From Pseudomonas protegens (GTDB lineage Bacteria; Pseudomonadota; Gammaproteobacteria; Pseudomonadales; Pseudomonadaceae), in contig NZ_CP031396.1 in assembly GCF_003363755.1 (NCBI RefSeq), positions 5,798,501 through 5,862,500 of the forward strand: a DNA stretch of 64,000 bases. Reading direction: 5' to 3'. Positions 1 through 8,262 of the stretch are shown here, piece after piece (the first letter of the stretch is position 1; each line of letters starts with the position of its first letter). The notes beneath the pieces are model-generated. The model had not been told where the DNA came from. It worked only from the letters and a program-made list of their open reading frames with translations, and did no database searches. Both the position numbers and the translations under genes were made by a program.

Positions 1-61
1 CGCCGGTGCACAACCTTCCATTCCCACACTGTCCGACGTACAGGCCTTTGTCCCTTCATGA
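1..61 (+). CDS. rbsK: ribokinase, 3' end only (partial)
   Basis: The first 61 bases hold the last 19 codons of an open frame entering from the left (frame starting at base 2), ending in TGA at 59-61. The tail reads like the C-terminus of Pseudomonas ribokinases (AGAQPSIPTL...). The stop overlaps the next start as ATGA, so it is translationally coupled to rbsD, the usual rbsK-rbsD order. Ribokinase phosphorylates D-ribose to ribose 5-phosphate. Only the tail is visible, so the call rests largely on context. Confidence 0.6.
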   Translation, partial: AGAQPSIPTLSDVQAFVPS

Positions 62-462
62 AAAAGACACCTTTGCTCAATATTGCCCTGTCACGCTTGA
101 TTGCCTCTTTGGGCCACGGCGACATTGTGGTGATCGGTGATGCCGGTCTGCCGGTGCCTCCTGGCGTCGAATTGATCGATCTGGCCCTGACCCACGGCGT
201 GCCCGATTTTCTCGGCACGCTCAAGGTGCTGCTCAGCGAGATGCAGGTGGAGAGTCACGTGCTGGCCGAGGAAATTCTGCTCAAGCGGCCGCAGCCTTTA
301 CTGGGGCTGGACGTGCTTAACCTCAGTGGCGAGCTCGGGGCGCGCAGACTGATGAGTCACGAAGATTTCAAGGTGCTCAGTCGCCAGGCTCGTGCAGTGA
401 TTCGCACGGGAGAGTGCCAGCCGTATTGCAACATCGCCCTGGTTGCCGGGGTGACCTTCTAG
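58..462 (+). CDS. rbsD: D-ribose pyranase RbsD
   Basis: A 134-residue protein of the RbsD/FucU family, full length. It catalyses interconversion of the pyranose form of D-ribose to the furanose form used by ribokinase, in the cytoplasm. Visible family features are the N-terminal MKKTPLLNIALS, the early GHGDIVVIGDAGLP segment with its conserved His and Asp, and the C-terminal GECQPYCNIALVAGV segment. The start overlaps the rbsK stop (ATGA). The nucleoside hydrolase gene follows after about 40 bases, so the cluster links ribose uptake with release of ribose from nucleosides. Confidence 0.95.
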   Translation: MKKTPLLNIALSRLIASLGHGDIVVIGDAGLPVPPGVELIDLALTHGVPDFLGTLKVLLSEMQVESHVLAEEILLKRPQPLLGLDVLNLSGELGARRLMSHEDFKVLSRQARAVIRTGECQPYCNIALVAGVTF

Positions 463-504
463 GCCGCTGTCCGGCTTTTCCTTACCTTGCACAAGGAGTG
501 CGCC

Positions 505-1533
505 ATGCACCGCTATGCTCTGCTGTTTCAACACTGGTTCCGGAGTCTGCTGCTCTTGTCTCTACTCACTGCTACCGGCGCTCAGGCGGCGGAAAAAATC
601 GATCTGATCATCGACACCGACCCGGGGGCCGACGATGTGGTGGCTCTGTTGTTCGCCCTGGCATCGCCCGAGGAGCTGCATATTCGTGCCTTGACCACGG
701 TGGCGGGCAACGTACGCCTGGACAAGACCTCGCGCAATGCGCGCCTGGCCCGTGAGTGGGCTGGTCGCGATGAAGTACCGGTCTACGCCGGGGCGCCAAA
801 ACCGCTGCTGCGCACGCCGATCTATGCCGAGAATATTCACGGCAAGGAAGGCATTTCCGGGGTGACTGTGCATGAGCCCAAAGCGCCGCTGGCCAAGGGC
901 AATGCGGTCAACTATCTGATCGATACGTTGCGGGCGGCCAAGCCCCACAGCATCACCATTGCCATGTTGGGGCCGCAAACCAACCTGGCACTGGCATTGA
1001 TCCAGGCGCCGGATATTACCCAGGGCATCAAGGAAGTGGTGGTCATGGGGGGCGCGCACTTCAATGGCGGCAATATCACCCCGGTGGCAGAGTTCAACCT
1101 GTTCGCCGATCCTCAAGCGGCCGAAGTGGTGCTCAAGAGTGGCGTCAAGCTGACCTACCTGCCACTGGATGTCACCCACAAGGTGCTGACCAGCGAGGCG
1201 CGACTGCAGAAGATCGCCGCCTTGAACAACAATGCCAGCAAGGTGGTTGGGGATATCCTCAATGAGTACGTCAAGGGCGACATGGAGCACTACGGTATTC
1301 CCGGCGGCCCGGTGCATGATGCGACGGTGATCGCCTATCTGCTCAAGCCTGAGCTGTTCAGCGGGCGTCAGGCCAACATGGTTGTCGACAGTCGTGAAGG
1401 GCCGACGTTCGGCCAGACCATCGTCGACTGGTACGACGGCCTGAAGCAGGAAAAGAACGTGTTCTGGGTTGAGAACGGTGATGCTCAGGGCTTTTTCGAC
1501 TTGCTCACCGAGCGTCTGGCTCGCCTCAAGTAA
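505..1533 (+). CDS. secreted inosine-uridine-type nucleoside hydrolase
   Basis: The protein has 342 residues from the ATG at 505, preceded by AAGGAG at a good distance; a TTG at 487 is less likely. It hydrolyses the N-glycosidic bond of nucleosides to free base and ribose. The N-terminus is a signal peptide (hydrophobic LLLLSLLTATGAQA, cleavage near AQA-AE), so the enzyme is probably periplasmic. The calcium-binding signature DTDPGADDVVALLFAL lies just after the signal, and the conserved GPQTNLALAL, VMGGA and C-terminal PVHDATVIAYLL segments follow. It sits directly behind rbsD, which fits ribose salvage from external nucleosides. Substrate preference (purine or pyrimidine) cannot be read. 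Confidence 0.9.
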   Translation: MHRYALLFQHWFRSLLLLSLLTATGAQAAEKIDLIIDTDPGADDVVALLFALASPEELHIRALTTVAGNVRLDKTSRNARLAREWAGRDEVPVYAGAPKPLLRTPIYAENIHGKEGISGVTVHEPKAPLAKGNAVNYLIDTLRAAKPHSITIAMLGPQTNLALALIQAPDITQGIKEVVVMGGAHFNGGNITPVAEFNLFADPQAAEVVLKSGVKLTYLPLDVTHKVLTSEARLQKIAALNNNASKVVGDILNEYVKGDMEHYGIPGGPVHDATVIAYLLKPELFSGRQANMVVDSREGPTFGQTIVDWYDGLKQEKNVFWVENGDAQGFFDLLTERLARLK

Positions 1534-1540
1534 GCAGCGC

Positions 1541-1566
1541 CCCCGCAGGCTCCTGCCTGCGGGGTT
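1541..1566. terminator. bidirectional Rho-independent terminator
   Basis: A perfect 10-bp stem (1541-1550 with 1555-1564) with a four-base loop lies between the convergent nucleoside hydrolase gene and the small minus-strand gene ending at 1567. The T run is short. Confidence 0.7.
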
Positions 1567-1779
1567 CTATTCCCGTTCCGGGTCCTGTGCGCCTGGGTGA
1601 TCAGCAGGGTACTTCTCGAAAACCTGCTCAATGAACGCCCAGGCGGATTGGGTTCCCAGCTCCTTGACCAGTAGGTCTATGCCAATGATCGCCAATTCTT
1701 CCGGGCTCCCTGGGCTGTAGGAGCACTGGCCCTGGGGCCATTTGGCTTTGATGTCGGCGTCGATACTCACGGTGGCCAT
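1567..1779 (-). CDS. small protein of unknown function (70 aa)
   Basis: The ATG at 1779 (minus strand) opens a 70-codon frame ending against the terminator shared with the nucleoside hydrolase gene. The protein starts MATVSIDADIKAKWP, is acidic at the C-terminus (PGAQDPERE), and shows no signal peptide or membrane segment. The ribosome site is weak (GTGAG). I do not recognise a domain. Position between two well-supported genes and a shared terminator favour a real gene. Confidence 0.6.
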   Translation of the reverse strand: MATVSIDADIKAKWPQGQCSYSPGSPEELAIIGIDLLVKELGTQSAWAFIEQVFEKYPADHPGAQDPERE

Positions 1780-1943
1780 GAAAGTCTCACGAATTCGGAT
1801 AAGGCGGGCGCCAGGGCCGGGCCTGGGCGGGTGTTTGCTGCGTCGCAGAGTTAACCATGTTGCCGGGCGTTTGGCACTCCGACTTAGGCATCAAGCGGGG
1901 GCTATGCGACACTGGCGCTTTTCCTGCGCTCAAGGAAGCTTCT

Positions 1944-2249
1944 GTGCAAATCGATTTGAATCAGCCTGATGCCCTGACCCTGGAGGCGGTGCGCCAGCTT
2001 CTGGCTTCGGCCAGTGACAACGTGCATACCCAGTTGCGTGTCACCAGGACCGGGATTGCCTACATCTCTTCGGGAGTGGTGGGAGGTGTCGACATCGAGG
2101 GTTTGTTGTTTCGCCTGGAAACCTGGGCCGCCGGATCCGGCTATGTCGGTAACGTGGCTGCCAGTGATGAGGTTTGGGTAATGCAGATCTTCAATGCACT
2201 CAAGCAGAACTGGCCGAAACCGGCGTTCGACTACATCGATATCTATTGA
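1944..2249 (+). CDS. small cytoplasmic protein of unknown function (101 aa)
   Basis: The GTG at 1944 is preceded by AAGGAAG at normal spacing, which decides the start; an earlier ATG at 1857 has no such site. The 101-residue product has no signal peptide or membrane segment, and contains a helix-forming N-terminus (ALTLEAVRQLLASASDN), a GGVDIEGLLFRLETW segment and a C-terminus ending FDYIDIY. It looks like a compact alpha/beta single-domain protein. I do not recognise the family. It stands alone, with intergenic DNA on both sides. Confidence 0.65.
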   Translation: MQIDLNQPDALTLEAVRQLLASASDNVHTQLRVTRTGIAYISSGVVGGVDIEGLLFRLETWAAGSGYVGNVAASDEVWVMQIFNALKQNWPKPAFDYIDIY

Positions 2250-2411
2250 GTACTGTTCATATTCAGTGACGATTGTCCTGTGAAAGTGTCGCGATGCCTG
2301 AGGCAGACTTACTCGCTGTCCGTGACATAGGGCAAAAGGCCATTTTGTTTTGAAACCAAAAGCCAAATCGGCTGTCGCACGATCTCTGCTTAATTTTGAA
2401 AAGGAGGCTTC

Positions 2412-2723
2412 ATGCCTTGGAAGCTCGCTTCATTCGGAACCTTGTTGGCCGCTGTTGTCCTCAGTGGATGCAGCACCACCGGGTCGACAAAGGAACCTGT
2501 GGCCTCTGAATCCGGGCACACGCGTTGTGAAGCAACAGCTGCCGAATTTGCCGTCGGCAAGAAGGCTTCTCCCGAACTGCTGGAGCAGGCCCGTACTCGC
2601 GCAGGAGCGCAATATGCGCGTTTCCTCAAGCCTAATGACATGATTACTCTGGAGTACCGCTCCGACCGCCTGAACCTCAATACCGATGCCGGCCTGGTGG
2701 TTACTCGGGTCAACTGTGGTTGA
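2412..2723 (+). CDS. I78-family peptidase-inhibitor-like lipoprotein
   Basis: A 103-residue protein with a strong ribosome site (AAGGAGG) before the ATG. The N-terminus is a lipoprotein signal with lipobox LSGC (Cys near residue 20), so it should be anchored in the outer or inner membrane facing the periplasm. The mature part fits the inhibitor I78 family: a Cys early in the domain, a central A-G-A segment, EYRSDRLNLNTDA close to the family's DYRxDRLNV signature, and a terminal VNCG. Members of this family inhibit serine proteases; that function is inferred here. A terminator follows directly. Confidence 0.8.
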   Translation: MPWKLASFGTLLAAVVLSGCSTTGSTKEPVASESGHTRCEATAAEFAVGKKASPELLEQARTRAGAQYARFLKPNDMITLEYRSDRLNLNTDAGLVVTRVNCG

Positions 2724-2747
2724 GGGTTAGGCTTTTTGCCCGCGCAT

Positions 2748-2780
2748 AAAAAACCCCGTCACATGGACGGGGTTTTTTTA
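2748..2780. terminator. bidirectional Rho-independent terminator
   Basis: Stem CCCCGTC (2754-2760) and GACGGGG (2766-2772) with a five-base loop. It is flanked by an A run on the left and seven T on the right, so it can end transcription of the I78 lipoprotein gene and of the convergent cold-shock gene. Confidence 0.9.
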
Positions 2781-2793
2781 GCTCGCTGAAAAC

Positions 2794-3006
2794 TTACTCA
2801 GGGCGAACTTGTGCAGCTTGCATACCCTTTTGGCCTTTCTCAGCCACGAAGGAAACGGTTTGGCCTTCTTTCAGGCTTTTGAAACCGTCGCTTTCAATAG
2901 CTTTGAAGTGTACGAACAGGTCGTCACCGCCACCTTGAGGAGTGATGAAGCCGAAGCCTTTTTCATCGTTGAACCATTTTACGGTGCCGGTTTGGCGATT
3001 AGACAT
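2794..3006 (-). CDS. cold-shock-domain protein (CspA/CapB family)
   Basis: The start is the ATG at 3006 (minus strand) behind TTGGAGATACC. The 70-residue product is one cold-shock (OB-fold) domain with both RNA-binding motifs visible, KGFGFI (RNP1) and DLFVHF (RNP2), after the N-terminal GTVKWFNDEKG. Such proteins bind single-stranded RNA and DNA and act as RNA chaperones in the cytoplasm. Length is normal for the family. The leader upstream (to about 3100) could carry the long 5' UTR seen in cold-shock genes, but no specific element can be shown. The gene is monocistronic and ends at the shared terminator. Confidence 0.93.
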   Translation of the reverse strand: MSNRQTGTVKWFNDEKGFGFITPQGGGDDLFVHFKAIESDGFKSLKEGQTVSFVAEKGQKGMQAAQVRPE

Positions 3007-3298
3007 GGTGTATCTCCAAGAAACATATATTTTCAGTAGTGCTGTGCTGCTCAGGCCAACTGGGCACACCGAGCTATCATAGTCGAAATGTTCGGCTTGG
3101 GAGCCCCCTGTAGGTGCTCTTTGCCCGGTGTGTCCGTGTATTTTGCCGTTCGATTTGCCTGTAGGCCCCGGTTTAAGGGGCTTTCGCGGAAAACAAACGG
3201 TGATAAAAAAACCCGTAAAAGCTGCGTAAATTGTGAAAAAAACCGCGTTTTAGGCCTGCTGACATGCCTTGGTACAGCCTGTTTCGAGCGGTGGTTGG

Positions 3299-3598
3299 TT
3301 ATTTGACCACTCGGCAAGCAGCGATGGCGTCCAGGGCTCGGGTTCTCAGTTCTGCACTAGGTTGCTTGGATTTACTCATCAGCTCCTTGATTTCATCGGT
3401 GGTGAATTTTTCATTCAGCTTGTCTGCACCGCAGGCGCAATGTTTCTCGGCGCTTTTGGCGTCGATGCTTTGGCTGGCTGCTGCAGTGCAATCCTTCATA
3501 TAGTCGGCACGAGCTCCGGCAGGCCATGCAGCCTGTGCGCTCAAGGGCAGGAGCAGGGCGAGTGGGGCGGCAAGGGTAAGCAATTGGGTAAGGCGCAT
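3299..3598 (-). CDS. small secreted protein of unknown function
   Basis: The protein has 99 residues from the ATG at 3598 (minus strand), preceded by a good site (CAGGAGAA). A clear signal peptide (LLTLAAPLALLLPLSAQA, cleavage near AQA-AW) indicates export to the periplasm. The mature part is helical and charged and contains three Cys, two in a CxC (KHCACGADKLNEKF), plus one near the C-terminus in AACRVV. Similar small exported proteins are common in Pseudomonas, but I know no function. It is transcribed away from thrS, with about 390 bases of regulatory DNA between them. Confidence 0.75.
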   Translation of the reverse strand: MRLTQLLTLAAPLALLLPLSAQAAWPAGARADYMKDCTAAASQSIDAKSAEKHCACGADKLNEKFTTDEIKELMSKSKQPSAELRTRALDAIAACRVVK

Positions 3599-3872
3599 GA
3601 GTCGAGTTCTCCTGAGGTCGATAGCAAGGACGACGATTCTCTTGGTATTTGAGGTTCGGCGTACATCGCAAGTTCACTTTCTTCAATAAAAGACCGGAAA
3701 GTATCTTTTGGGAAACTTGCTGCGCGGTGCTTGCGATTTATCTGTGCTAGCATGCCCGGCTTGGGTGTTTTCAAGCTTTGGGTGTTGCACTTCTCCCTCG
3801 CGGTCTATGCCTCATTAATTTTGATTTGAACCCCAGTCACTCTGGTTCGGTTTCCCGGTTGGCCGCAAGGCT

Positions 3873-3891
3873 CTTGCCACTGTGAGGCAGG
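3873..3891 (+). promoter_or_regulatory. possible tRNA-Thr-like arm 1 in the thrS leader
   Basis: A six-pair stem (3873-3878 with 3886-3891, one G-U pair) closes a seven-base loop ACUGUGA whose middle triplet is UGU, a threonine anticodon. The base at the U33 position is C, so the mimicry is imperfect. It lies in the leader of thrS, upstream of the better mimic at 3945-3965. Confidence 0.4.
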
Positions 3892-3944
3892 CGTTTGTTA
3901 CAGAACGGCCGGACTGAATCGCGTACTGGCTCATCCCAACCCAC

Positions 3945-3965
3945 GTGACCTTTGGTAGGGGTCAC
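3945..3965 (+). promoter_or_regulatory. tRNA-Thr anticodon-arm mimic, likely thrS operator
   Basis: Seven pairs (3945-3951 with 3959-3965, the last U-G) close a seven-base loop UUGGUAG. The loop has U at position 33, GGU (a threonine anticodon) at positions 34-36 and A at 37. It ends a few bases before the strong Shine-Dalgarno of thrS. In E. coli, ThrRS represses its own translation by binding anticodon-like arms in its leader; the same role is inferred here. Confidence 0.6.
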
Positions 3966-3984
3966 CACTAGGAGAGGAGGCGCC

Positions 3985-5907
3985 ATGCCCACCATTACTC
4001 TTCCCGACGGCAGTCAACGTTCATTCGATCACCCGGTTTCCGTAGCTGAGGTCGCCGCATCCATCGGTGCCGGTTTGGCCAAGGCCACCTTGGCCGGCAA
4101 GGTCAATGGCAAGCTGGTCGACGCCTGCGATGTGATCGACAGCGACGCAACCCTGCAAATCATCACGCCAAAGGACGAAGAGGGGCTTGAGATCATTCGC
4201 CACTCTTGCGCTCACTTGGTAGGGCATGCGGTCAAGCAGTTGTATCCGACCGCCAAGATGGTCATCGGCCCGGTCATTGATGAAGGCTTCTATTACGACA
4301 TCGCCTACGAGCGTCCCTTCACGCCCGAAGACATGGCGGCTATCGAACAGCGCATGCAGCAGCTGATCGAGAAAGACTACGACGTGATCAAGAAGGTCAC
4401 CCCGCGAGCCGAAGTGATTGAAGTGTTCAAGTCTCGTGGCGAGGACTACAAGTTGCGCCTGGTGGAGGACATGCCGAATGAACAGGCAATGGGCCTCTAC
4501 TATCACGAAGAATATGTCGACATGTGCCGCGGTCCGCACGTGCCTAACACGCGCTTCCTGAAGTCGTTCAAATTGACCAAGTTGTCTGGTGCCTACTGGC
4601 GCGGCGACGCCAAAAACGAGCAATTGCAGCGGGTTTACGGTACTGCGTGGGCGGATAAGAAGCAGCTCGCTGCCTATATCCAGCGTATCGAAGAGGCCGA
4701 AAAGCGCGACCATCGTAAGATTGGCAAGCGTTTGGGGCTGTTCCATACCCAGGAAGAAGCGCCGGGCATGGTGTTCTGGCACCCCAATGGTTGGACTTTG
4801 TACCAGGTGCTCGAGCAGTACATGCGCAAGGTGCAGCGTGAAAACGGCTATCTGGAGATCAAGACTCCGCAAGTGGTCGATCGCAGCCTTTGGGAAAAGT
4901 CCGGGCACTGGGCCAACTATTCCGAGAACATGTTCACCACCGAATCGGAAAGCCGCGACTACGCGATCAAACCCATGAACTGCCCGTGCCACGTGCAGGT
5001 GTTCAATCAGGGCCTGAAGAGCTACCGCGAGCTGCCGATGCGCTTGGCCGAATTCGGTGCTTGCCACCGTAACGAGCCTTCGGGAGCGTTGCACGGCATC
5101 ATGCGTGTGCGCGGTTTTACCCAGGACGATGCTCACATCTTCTGTACTGAAGATCAGATGCAGGCCGAGTCCGCTGCGTTCATCAAGCTGACTATGGATG
5201 TCTATGCCGACTTCGGCTTCAAGGACATCGAGATGAAACTTTCCACTCGTCCTGAAAAGCGCGTGGGTTCCGATGAGTTGTGGGATCGTGCGGAAAATGC
5301 GTTAGCTGCGGCTTTGGATAGTGCCGGGTTGCCGTATGATCTGCAGCCGGGCGAGGGCGCGTTCTATGGTCCGAAGATCGAGTTCTCGTTGAAAGACTGC
5401 CTGGGGCGTGTATGGCAGTGTGGTACCTTGCAGTTGGATTTCAACCTGCCGATCCGCCTGGGTGCTGAATACGTATCCGAAGACAACAGCCGTAAGCATC
5501 CGGTGATGCTACACCGGGCGATTCTCGGCTCCTTCGAGCGTTTTGTCGGGATTCTGATCGAGCATTACGAGGGCGCGTTCCCTGCGTGGCTGGCTCCGAC
5601 TCAGGCCGTGGTGATGAATATCACTGATAAACAGGCAGAATTTGCCCTTGAAGTAGAAAAAACACTCAATCAAAGCGGATTTCGTGCCAAGTCCGACTTG
5701 AGAAATGAAAAGATCGGCTTTAAAATCCGCGAGCATACTTTGCTCAAGGTTCCCTATCTCTTGGTTATTGGAGATCGGGAGGTCGAGATGCAGACTGTCG
5801 CTGTGCGTACCCGTGAAGGTGAAGACCTGGGCTCGATGCCTGTGGACCAATTCTCGGCGTTCCTCGCACAAGCGGTTTCCCGGCGTGGTCGCCAAGATTC
5901 GGAGTAA
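3985..5907 (+). CDS. thrS: threonyl-tRNA synthetase
   Basis: The protein has 640 residues, the usual length, from the ATG at 3985 behind AGGAGAGGAGG. It charges tRNA-Thr with threonine in the cytoplasm. Domains in order are TGS (about 1-62), the editing (second additional) domain with [12 protein letters not shown] (about 70-225), the class II catalytic core (about 240-535) with the zinc/threonine site around [10 protein letters not shown] and motif 2 and 3 segments ([22 protein letters not shown]), and the anticodon-binding domain to the end. It opens the translation operon with infC, rpmI and rplT. Two anticodon-arm-like hairpins in the leader suggest autogenous translational control. Confidence 0.99.
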
Positions 5908-5909
5908 TT

Positions 5910-6458
5910 ATTATTAAGCGTGATATGAGACAAGATAAACGAGCTGCACCGAAAGCCCCGATCAACGAGAATATCTCGGCACGCGAGGTTCGGTTAATTG
6001 GCGCTGACGGCGAGCAGATTGGCATCGTCTCGATTGATGAAGCGCTTCGTATAGCTGAAGAAGCCAAGCTGGATTTGGTGGAGATTTCCGCCGACGCAGT
6101 CCCACCTGTTTGCCGGGTGATGGATTACGGCAAATCGATCTTCGAAAAGAAGAAGCAGATTGCTGCTGCGAAGAAGAACCAGAAGCAGATTCAGGTTAAA
6201 GAAATCAAGTTTCGTCCAGGGACGGAGGAAGGGGATTACCAGGTAAAACTGCGCAACCTGGTACGTTTCCTGAGTGACGGGGACAGGGCCAAGGTATCCT
6301 TGCGATTCCGCGGCCGTGAGATGGCCCACCAGGAGCTGGGGATGGAACTCCTCAAGCGGGTTGAAGCTGATCTGCAAGAGTACGGTTCGGTCGAACAGCA
6401 TCCTAAGATGGAAGGACGCCAGCTGATCATGGTCATCGCCCCGAAAAAGAAGAAGTAA
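5910..6458 (+). CDS. infC: translation initiation factor IF-3 (non-AUG start)
   Basis: IF-3 binds the 30S subunit and checks start codons and initiator tRNA. The frame continues upstream of the ATG at 5925 through AUU codons at 5907, 5910 and 5913, with GGAG at 5901-5904. AUU at 5910 (spacing 5) or 5913 (spacing 8) is the likely start, as infC classically uses AUU for autoregulation. The ATG at 5925 has no ribosome site. With 5910 the product is 182 residues, normal for the family. The N-terminal domain ([23 protein letters not shown]), the lysine-rich linker and the C-terminal domain (ending MVIAPKKKK) are all present. The thrS stop is two bases upstream, so the two genes are probably coupled. 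Confidence 0.95.
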
Positions 6459-6518
6459 TCAACAGGGCACGGCAGGCCTTCTGATTATGTTTATCAACTG
6501 AATGCGGAGTATCCGAAC

Positions 6519-6713
6519 ATGCCAAAGATGAAAACCAAAAGTGGTGCTGCTAAGCGGTTTCTGAAAACTGCTAACGGTATCAAGCACAAGCACGCTTTCA
6601 AGAGCCACATCCTGACCAAAATGTCGACCAAGCGTAAGCGTCAACTGCGCGGTAGCAGCTTGCTGCATCCGTCTGACGTGGCAAAAGTCGAGCGCATGCT
6701 GCGCCTTCGTTAA
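6519..6713 (+). CDS. rpmI: 50S ribosomal protein L35
   Basis: The product has 64 residues, full length, with the family start MPKMKTKSGAAKRF and a very basic composition; it is a component of the large ribosomal subunit. GGAG lies before the ATG. It sits between infC and rplT in the conserved infC-rpmI-rplT order. In E. coli the L35-L20 pair is repressed by L20 binding the mRNA; whether this leader carries that site cannot be decided by eye. Confidence 0.98.
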   Translation: MPKMKTKSGAAKRFLKTANGIKHKHAFKSHILTKMSTKRKRQLRGSSLLHPSDVAKVERMLRLR

Positions 6714-6743
6714 TTTTTGGATCAAGAATAGAGGAAGTAACTC

Positions 6744-7100
6744 ATGGCTCGTGTAAAGCGTGGCGTCATTGCCCGTAAACGTCACAAAAAAATTCTGAAA
6801 CTTGCTAAAGGCTACTACGGCGCACGCTCGCGCGTATTCCGTGTTGCCAAGCAAGCGGTAATCAAGGCAGGCCAATACGCCTACCGTGACCGTCGTCAGA
6901 AAAAACGTCAGTTCCGCGCTCTGTGGATCGCTCGTATCAACGCTGGTGCTCGTACCAACGGTCTGTCTTACAGCCGTTTGATCGCTGGCCTGAAAAAGGC
7001 GTCCATCGAGATCGACCGTAAGGTTCTGGCTGATCTGGCAGTGAACGAAAAAGCGGCGTTTGCTGCGATTGTCGAGAAAGCTAAAGCCACCTTGGCTTAA
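6744..7100 (+). CDS. rplT: 50S ribosomal protein L20
   Basis: The product has 118 residues, full length, with the family pattern MARVKRGVIARKRHKKILKL and a basic N-terminal extension. L20 binds 23S rRNA and is needed for early assembly of the large subunit. The ribosome site GAGGAAG precedes the ATG, 30 bases after rpmI. A hairpin terminator stands between this gene and pheS, so pheST can be transcribed partly separately. Confidence 0.98.
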   Translation: MARVKRGVIARKRHKKILKLAKGYYGARSRVFRVAKQAVIKAGQYAYRDRRQKKRQFRALWIARINAGARTNGLSYSRLIAGLKKASIEIDRKVLADLAVNEKAAFAAIVEKAKATLA

Positions 7101-7160
7101 GTACCCCCGACAGTCATCCGGGCTCACCTTTCGTGGGCTCTGGTGTTAAACGTCATAAAT

Positions 7161-7193
7161 AGGGGAAGAGCCTTCAAGCTCTTCCCCTATTTT
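7161..7193 (+). terminator. intrinsic terminator-like hairpin between rplT and pheS
   Basis: An 11-bp stem (7161-7171 with 7178-7188), a six-base loop and a short T run (ATTTTG). It may end ribosomal-protein transcription or act as an attenuator for pheST. No Phe-rich leader peptide is visible before it, so an E. coli-style attenuator is not supported. Confidence 0.7.
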
Positions 7194-7210
7194 GTATCTG
7201 GAGTCTGTAC

Positions 7211-8227
7211 ATGGAAAACCTGGATGCGCTGGTTTCTCAAGCACTTGAGGCCGTGCAACACGCTGAAGACATCAATGCCCTGGAGCAGATCCGGGTTCAC
7301 TTCCTTGGCAAGAAGGGCGAGCTGACTCAGGTGATGAAGACCCTGGGCAATCTCCCTGCCGAAGAGCGCCCGCAAGTCGGTGCGCTGATCAACGTGGCCA
7401 AGGAGCGTGTGACAGAGGTTCTCAATGCGCGCAAAGCCGCTTTCGAGGAGGCGGAACTCAGCGCCAAGCTCGCCGCCGAATGCATTGACGTAACCCTGCC
7501 GGGCCGTGGCCAGACCTCTGGCGGTCTGCACCCGATTACGCGGACCCTGGAACGTATCGAGCAATTCTTTACCCACATTGGCTACGGCATCGCCGAAGGC
7601 CCTGAGGTTGAAGACGACTATCACAACTTCGAGGCGCTCAACATCCCTGGCCATCACCCGGCCCGGTCGATGCATGACACCTTCTATTTCAATGCGAACA
7701 TGTTGTTGCGCACCCACACCTCGCCGGTACAGGTCCGCACCATGGAATCGCAGCAGCCGCCGATTCGCATCGTCTGCCCAGGCCGTGTGTATCGTAGCGA
7801 CTCCGATATCACTCACTCGCCGATGTTCCATCAGGTCGAAGGCCTGCTGGTGGATCGCGACATCAATTTTGCCGACCTGAAAGGCACCATTGAAGAGTTC
7901 CTGCGGGTGTTCTTTGAAAAAGAGCTGGCCGTACGTTTCCGTCCTTCCTACTTCCCGTTCACCGAGCCTTCCGCTGAAGTTGATATGGAATGCGTGATGT
8001 GCAGCGGTAAAGGCTGCCGTGTCTGCAAGCAGACTGGCTGGCTGGAGGTGATGGGTTGCGGCATGGTTCACCCGAACGTGCTGCGTATGTCCGGGATCGA
8101 CCCGGAAGAGTTCCAGGGCTTTGCCTTCGGCATGGGCGCCGAGCGTCTGGCCATGCTGCGTTACGGTGTCAATGACTTGCGCCTGTTCTTCGACAACGAC
8201 TTGCGGTTCCTTGCGCAATTTCGCTAG
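7211..8227 (+). CDS. pheS: phenylalanyl-tRNA synthetase alpha subunit
   Basis: The protein has 338 residues, normal length. It is the catalytic subunit of the alpha2-beta2 enzyme that charges tRNA-Phe. The N-terminal coiled coil (about 1-85) is followed by the class II catalytic domain with HPITRTLERIEQFF, the FDALNxP-like NFEALNIPGHHPARS segment, motif 2 (PGRVYRSD), the FTEPSAEVDM segment and motif 3 (GMGAERLAML). A Cys cluster (CVMCSGKGCRVC) sits in the usual position. pheT follows after 35 bases, forming the conserved pheST pair. Confidence 0.98.
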   Translation: MENLDALVSQALEAVQHAEDINALEQIRVHFLGKKGELTQVMKTLGNLPAEERPQVGALINVAKERVTEVLNARKAAFEEAELSAKLAAECIDVTLPGRGQTSGGLHPITRTLERIEQFFTHIGYGIAEGPEVEDDYHNFEALNIPGHHPARSMHDTFYFNANMLLRTHTSPVQVRTMESQQPPIRIVCPGRVYRSDSDITHSPMFHQVEGLLVDRDINFADLKGTIEEFLRVFFEKELAVRFRPSYFPFTEPSAEVDMECVMCSGKGCRVCKQTGWLEVMGCGMVHPNVLRMSGIDPEEFQGFAFGMGAERLAMLRYGVNDLRLFFDNDLRFLAQFR

Positions 8228-8262
8228 TCGCGCGTCCGTAACGAATCTATTAGGAGAGCAGG

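Noticed and set aside
7100..7210. pheST attenuator with a Phe-rich leader peptide
   Set aside because: A terminator hairpin is present, but no short ORF with Phe codons precedes it.
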